The notes under the pieces were generated by a model, which was given only the letters and a program-made list of their open reading frames with translations, did no database searches and was not told where the DNA came from. Shown piece by piece: positions 5,025 through 8,834 of a stretch of 8,834 nucleotides of DNA. Within the stretch, counting starts at the first letter, position 1; each line of letters opens with the position of its first letter. A program made the translations under genes and the position numbers. This DNA comes from Sporichthyaceae bacterium (lineage in GTDB: Bacteria > Actinomycetota > Actinomycetes > JACCYY01), in NCBI GenBank assembly GCA_013696235.1, contig JACCYY010000227.1:1-8834 (forward strand), given 5' to 3'.

Positions 5025-7832
5025 GTGGACGGTGACGGGCAGCCCAGCTCGCAAGGCCCCGGCCCCGCACAGCGGTATGCCGCTTCTCGTCAGCGAGCGG
5101 TCGCCGAGAGGTCTGCACTCGGTCGCTTCCAGCGCCGGTACGACTTCACCCTCGACCCGTTCCAGGTCGAAGCCTGCCAGGCCGTCGAGGCGGGGGAGGG
5201 CGTGCTCGTCGCGGCGCCGACCGGCGCCGGCAAGACGGTGGTCGGTGAGTTCGCGGCGCAGCTCGCGGTGGACAGCGGCCGCAAGTGCTTCTACACCACG
5301 CCGATCAAGGCGCTGTCGAACCAGAAGTACGCCGACCTCGTGGCCCGGCACGGGGCCGCTGACGTCGGTCTGCTGACCGGTGACAACACGATCAACGGGG
5401 ACGCGCCGGTGGTCGTGATGACCACCGAGGTGCTCCGCAACATGCTCTACACCGGCTCGTCGACGCTGCACGGGCTCGGGTTCGTCGTCATGGACGAGGT
5501 GCACTACCTCGCTGACCGCTTCCGCGGTGCCGTCTGGGAAGAGGTGATCATCCACCTCACCGAGTCCGTGCAGCTGGTCTCGCTCTCGGCGACGGTTTCG
5601 AACGCGGAGGAGTTCGGGGCCTGGCTGGCGACGGTTCGCGGGACGACGCGGATCGTGGTCGAGGAGCGCCGGCCGGTCCCGCTCTGGCAGCACGTGATGG
5701 TGGGATCGCGGCTCCTCGACCTGTTCACCACCGGTCCCGAGACCGGCGAGCACGCCGAGGACGTCGAGCTTCGGAACCAGCGACCACGGGTCAACCCGCG
5801 GCTGGTCGAGATCACCAGGGAGGCGCACCGGTCTCGCGATGACGCGTCACGACGCCGCCGGGATGGGCGCTACCCCGGCCGGCAGCGCGCCGGGATCTTC
5901 ACCCCGCGACGGGTCGAGGTGATCGAGCGGCTCGACGCCGAGGGTCTGCTCCCGGCGATCACGTTCGTGTTCAGCCGGGCGGGGTGCGATGCCGCCGTCG
6001 AGCAGTGCCAGCGCTCGAGACTTCGGTTGACGACGCCCGCCGAGCGGACCGAGATCCGGGCGTTCGTGACCGAGCGGTGCGCGCCCATCCCGGACGAGGA
6101 CCTCGCCGTCCTCGGCTACGGGCAGTGGCTCGACGCGCTCGAGCGCGGGCTGGCGGCCCACCACGCGGGCCTGCTCCCGACCTTCAAAGAGGTGGTCGAG
6201 GAGCTCTTCGTACGCGGACTTGTCCGGGCCGTGTTCGCAACCGAGACGCTGGCGCTCGGAATCAACATGCCGGCCCGCTCGGTCGTGCTCGAACGGTTGG
6301 TGAAGTGGAACGGCGAGGCTCACGCCGACGTGACGCCGGGCGAGTACACCCAGCTCACCGGCCGGGCCGGGCGCCGGGGCATCGACGTCGAGGGCCATGC
6401 GGTCGTCCTCTGGCAGCCCGACCTCGACGTCGCAGCGGTCGCCGGGCTGGCCAGCACCCGGACCTATCCGCTGCGGTCGAGCTTCCGGCCCTCCTACAAC
6501 ATGGCGGTGAACCTCATCCGGCAGTTCGGCGTGGAGCGGTCGCGCGAGCTGCTCGAGCAGTCCTTCGCGCAGTTCCAGACCGACCAGGCGGTGGTCGGGA
6601 TCGTGCGCCAGATCCGACGGAACGACGAGGCACTCGCCGGCTACGCAGAGGCGATGGGCTGCCATCTCGGCGACTTCACGGCGTACGTCGCGCTCGGCCG
6701 GCAGCTCAGCGAGCTGGAGCGGGCTGCGGCGAGATCGAGCGGCACCGCTCGACGGTCGGCGGCGATCGCCTCGCTCGACGCGCTCCGGCCTGGCGACGTG
6801 ATCGACGTTCCGGCCGGGCGACGAGCCGGCATCGCGGTCGTGCTCGACCCGGGGATGAGCGGCGGCGACGGGCCGCGGCCGCTGGTGCTCACCGTCGGTC
6901 GGCAGGTCCGCCGGCTGTCCTTGGTCGACTTCCCGACTCCGGTCGCCAAGCTCGGCACGATCCGGGTCCCGAAAGGGTTCGACGCCCGCTCGCCGCAGTC
7001 CCGACGCGATCTCGCCTCCGCGCTTCGCGCCAAGGACTTCGGCGGTCCGGTCCGCGTCCAGCGCAACGGTGATGCCGGCCGGCCGGCCACCGGGGGCGGC
7101 GACGCGACGCTCGTCCGGCTCCGCCAGGCGATCCGCGCGCACCCGTGCCATGGCTGCACCGACCGCGACGACCACGCGCGCTGGGCCGAGCGGCATGCCC
7201 GCCTCGAGCGGGACACCAGGACGCTCCGGCAGCGCTCCTCCGGCCAGACGAAGACGATCGCGCGCCAGTTCGACCGTCTGCGTGCAGTGCTGCGCACCCT
7301 CGGCTACCTCGCTGATGCCGACATGGTCACCCCGGCCGGTGTGGTGCTCGGGCAGATCTACAGCGAGCTCGACCTGGTCGTCGCGGAGTCGCTACGCCGT
7401 GGGGTGTGGGCGGGCCTGGACGAGGCCGAGCTCGCGGCTTGCGTCTCGGCGGTCGCGTACGAGTCGCGCCACTCCGACGAGATCGGCTCGCCCCGGCTGC
7501 CTCCCGGTCCGGTTCCAGACGTGCTCGCCTCGATGGAACGGATCTGGACCGAGCTCGATGCGCTGCAGCGCGACCATGGCTTGGACGACCTGCGACCACC
7601 GGACCCGGGCTTCGCCTGGGAGGCGTACCTCTGGGCGTCGGGCCGGCCGCTGGCGCAGGTGCTCAGCGCTGGCGACCGGACACCAGGTGACTTCGTGCGG
7701 TGGGCCCGCCAGCTGGTCGACCTGCTCGGGCAGGTCGCGACGGCGACCACGGACCGCGACATCGGCGCTGTCGCCCGTCGGGCCGCCGACGCGGTGCGGC
7801 GCGGCGTGGTGGCGTACTCCTCCGTCGGCTGA
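5025..7832 (+). CDS. helY: HelY-type Ski2-like DEAD/DEVH-box RNA helicase
   Basis: 935 residues, about the length of mycobacterial HelY. Superfamily 2 motifs appear in order: motif I APTGAGKT (64-71), Ia TPIKALSNQ (92-100), TGD (118-120), TTEVLRNMLY (133-142), motif II DEVH (157-160), motif III SAT (188-190), motif IV TFVFSRAGC (313-321), motif V TETLALGINMP (406-416) and motif VI QLTGRAGRRG (443-452). An Arg-rich insert (about 250-290) separates the two RecA lobes. The C-terminal DSHCT-like helical domain spans about 757-932. The architecture is that of Ski2/Mtr4 helicases, which unwind RNA with ATP; the bacterial substrate is not established. Residues 706-724 hold a Cys/His cluster (HPCHGC, then H717 and H724). 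The GTG start is supported by TAAGGT 6 nt upstream. It ends 6 bp from the converging exonuclease gene. Confidence 0.92.
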   Translation: MDGDGQPSSQGPGPAQRYAASRQRAVAERSALGRFQRRYDFTLDPFQVEACQAVEAGEGVLVAAPTGAGKTVVGEFAAQLAVDSGRKCFYTTPIKALSNQKYADLVARHGAADVGLLTGDNTINGDAPVVVMTTEVLRNMLYTGSSTLHGLGFVVMDEVHYLADRFRGAVWEEVIIHLTESVQLVSLSATVSNAEEFGAWLATVRGTTRIVVEERRPVPLWQHVMVGSRLLDLFTTGPETGEHAEDVELRNQRPRVNPRLVEITREAHRSRDDASRRRRDGRYPGRQRAGIFTPRRVEVIERLDAEGLLPAITFVFSRAGCDAAVEQCQRSRLRLTTPAERTEIRAFVTERCAPIPDEDLAVLGYGQWLDALERGLAAHHAGLLPTFKEVVEELFVRGLVRAVFATETLALGINMPARSVVLERLVKWNGEAHADVTPGEYTQLTGRAGRRGIDVEGHAVVLWQPDLDVAAVAGLASTRTYPLRSSFRPSYNMAVNLIRQFGVERSRELLEQSFAQFQTDQAVVGIVRQIRRNDEALAGYAEAMGCHLGDFTAYVALGRQLSELERAAARSSGTARRSAAIASLDALRPGDVIDVPAGRRAGIAVVLDPGMSGGDGPRPLVLTVGRQVRRLSLVDFPTPVAKLGTIRVPKGFDARSPQSRRDLASALRAKDFGGPVRVQRNGDAGRPATGGGDATLVRLRQAIRAHPCHGCTDRDDHARWAERHARLERDTRTLRQRSSGQTKTIARQFDRLRAVLRTLGYLADADMVTPAGVVLGQIYSELDLVVAESLRRGVWAGLDEAELAACVSAVAYESRHSDEIGSPRLPPGPVPDVLASMERIWTELDALQRDHGLDDLRPPDPGFAWEAYLWASGRPLAQVLSAGDRTPGDFVRWARQLVDLLGQVATATTDRDIGAVARRAADAVRRGVVAYSSVG

Positions 7833-7849
7833 CCGCGGTCAGCTGGCGG
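7822..7849. terminator. Shared bidirectional terminator-like hairpin between helY and the exonuclease gene
   Basis: A perfect 16-bp palindrome, GCTGACCGCGGTCAGC (7828-7843), contains the TGA stop of helY (7830-7832) and the complement of the exonuclease TGA (7839-7841). In plus-strand RNA the pairing extends to a 12-bp stem (7822-7833 with 7838-7849) around a CGCG loop, with two G-U pairs. In minus-strand RNA those two become A-C mismatches, so the plus-strand hairpin is stronger. There is no U-tract on either side, as is usual for actinobacterial hairpin terminators. Termination itself is inferred. Confidence 0.55.
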
Positions 7850-8798
7850 CCTCCGGGTCGTCGCGCCGGGGGGTGACCGCCGCGCCGTACAGGGCGACCT
7901 CGGCCCGGCGCAGCGAAGAGCCGAGGTCCCAGCGCTCGTCGAGGTCGGCGAGGGCCTGCCGGTCCTGCGGTGCCGACGGCGTCCGGTCGGCGAAGGAGCG
8001 GGGGAGCGGCACGTCCGCCCGGACCGCCACCACGGCGGGCGCGACGTCGAGGTAGTCGCCGGACTCGATGAGCTTGCGCCGCTGCGTCTTGGTGAGCGAC
8101 GTCCGCTGGTCGGTAGCCGCGGCGCGGACGCCGGCGAGATCGCCGTACGCGTTGAGCAGTGACGCCGCCGTCTTGTCGCCCACCCCCGGGACGCCGGGCA
8201 ACCCGTCGCTCGGGTCACCCCGAAGAGTCGCGAAGTCGGCGTACTGGTGACCGTGGATGCCGTACTTCTCGACGATCGACGCGTCGTCCATCACCTGGAT
8301 GTTGCCGACCCCGCGAGCGGTGTAGAACACGCGCACCGAGCGCTCGTCGTCGACGAGCTGGAACAGGTCGCGGTCACCGGTCACGATGTCGACGTCACGG
8401 TCTCGAGTGGCCAGCGTGCCGATGACGTCATCGGCCTCGAACCCGGCTACGCCAAGGCTCGTCACCCCGAGCGCGGTGAGCGCGGCCACGATGATCGGGA
8501 CCTGCACCTCGAGGTCGGCCGGTGCGTCCTCGCCGCCGTGGACGGCGACCCGGTGGGCCTTGTACGACGGCACCGCGTCCACCCGGAAAGCCGGGCGCCA
8601 GTCGGCGTCGAGGCAGGCCACGAGGCGGGCCGGCTCGTGCTTGCCGACGAGGTAGCCGAGGAAGTCGAGCATCCCGCGTACGGCGTTGACCGGCGTCCCG
8701 TCCGGCGCGCGGATCGTGTCCGGGATGCCGAAGTACGCCCGGAAGTAGAGCGAGGCCGTGTCGAGGAGCATCAACCTGCCTGGTGCGGTGTCGCTCAC
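7839..8798 (-). CDS. 5'-3' exonuclease (FEN/PolI N-terminal-like nuclease)
   Basis: 319 residues from GTG (8796-8798 on the complement) to TGA. It is a free-standing 5'-nuclease homologous to the N-terminal domain of DNA polymerase I, without a polymerase domain. Acidic metal-ligand motifs are intact: LLDTASLYFRAYF (D13), CLDADWRPAFR (D64, with R68), VPSYKAHR (Y79, K80), GFEADDVIG (E121, D123, D124), VTGDRDLFQLV (D142, D144) and RGDPSDGLPGVPGVGDKTA (D195, D198). The last runs into the helix-3-turn-helix that grips DNA (about 194-215). This family removes 5' flaps or RNA primers during repair and replication. The homologous position in M. tuberculosis is held by Rv2090. A Pro/Arg-rich C-terminus (about 300-319) lies past the nuclease fold. 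A CATGAT element 6 nt before the GTG suggests leaderless expression. Confidence 0.93.
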   Translation of the reverse strand: MSDTAPGRLMLLDTASLYFRAYFGIPDTIRAPDGTPVNAVRGMLDFLGYLVGKHEPARLVACLDADWRPAFRVDAVPSYKAHRVAVHGGEDAPADLEVQVPIIVAALTALGVTSLGVAGFEADDVIGTLATRDRDVDIVTGDRDLFQLVDDERSVRVFYTARGVGNIQVMDDASIVEKYGIHGHQYADFATLRGDPSDGLPGVPGVGDKTAASLLNAYGDLAGVRAAATDQRTSLTKTQRRKLIESGDYLDVAPAVVAVRADVPLPRSFADRTPSAPQDRQALADLDERWDLGSSLRRAEVALYGAAVTPRRDDPEAAS

Positions 8799-8804
8799 CG
8801 GCGG

Positions 8805-8810
8805 ATCATG
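8805..8810 (-). promoter_or_regulatory. Weak -10-like element of the exonuclease gene (possibly leaderless)
   Basis: On the minus strand CATGAT is followed by 6 nt and then the GTG start. It matches TANNNT at the A and final T only. It is noted because its spacing is identical to that of three other genes in the window. No Shine-Dalgarno is visible upstream of the GTG. Confidence 0.3.
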
Positions 8811-8834
8811 ACAGCCGTTCGTGCATCGCGCATC

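Noticed and set aside
3091..5118. 675-codon minus-strand open frame opposite pafC, tatA, tatC
   Set aside because: The composition is extreme (Arg, Asp, His, Gln) with no domain. It crosses three well-supported plus-strand genes and their gaps. Absence of stops is expected at this GC content.
4311..5828. 505-codon minus-strand open frame opposite tatC and helY
   Set aside because: It is low complexity and overlaps two confident genes in antisense. There is no start signal or domain.
7833..7838. Restriction-type palindrome CCGCGG as a separate feature
   Set aside because: It is only the centre of the larger 16-bp palindrome reported as a shared terminator-like element.

Overview
The window is very GC-rich (about 70% by eye). 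GTG starts are frequent and genes are tightly packed. It carries the actinobacterial proteasome-accessory neighbourhood: pafB-pafC, tatA-tatC, a HelY-type Ski2-like helicase, then a converging 5'-3' exonuclease. This is the same order as around Rv2096c-Rv2090 of Mycobacterium tuberculosis (established knowledge). It is therefore chromosomal DNA of an actinomycete. I cannot name the genus. There is no sign of mobile DNA, CRISPR arrays, or tRNA or rRNA genes.

Layout. Positions 1-212 hold the C-terminal end of an FKBP-type peptidyl-prolyl isomerase (+). It converges on a complete DUF3866 protein (235-1302, -). A 73-bp divergent promoter region separates that gene from pafB (1376-2359, +). pafB overlaps pafC (2356-3366, +) by 4 bp; together they encode the two WYL-domain halves of the PafBC DNA-damage activator. 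Nine bases later comes a 77-residue single-span membrane protein (3376-3609, +). A 114-bp structured leader then precedes tatA (3724-4119, +), followed by tatC (4147-4983, +) of the twin-arginine translocase. helY (5025-7832, +) starts 41 bp after tatC. It ends 6 bp from the stop of the 5'-3' exonuclease (7839-8798, -), with both stop codons inside one 16-bp palindrome. No gene-free stretch exceeds 115 bp.

How the genes may work together. PafBC is an established ssDNA-responsive activator of the mycobacterial LexA-independent SOS branch. The helicase and nuclease nearby would fit a nucleic-acid maintenance theme, but that link is inference. TatA and TatC form the export channel core; TatB is not in the window.

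The most interesting unlabelled signal is regulatory. Three genes (DUF3866, the 77-aa membrane protein, helY) have a TANNNT -10 element exactly 6 nt upstream of a GTG start, and the exonuclease has a weaker CATGAT at the same distance. This predicts leaderless transcripts and internal promoters inside what looks like one long operon. I see no wholly new multi-gene system. The best candidates for undescribed biology are the DUF3866 protein, the 77-aa membrane protein and the Cys/His cluster in HelY.
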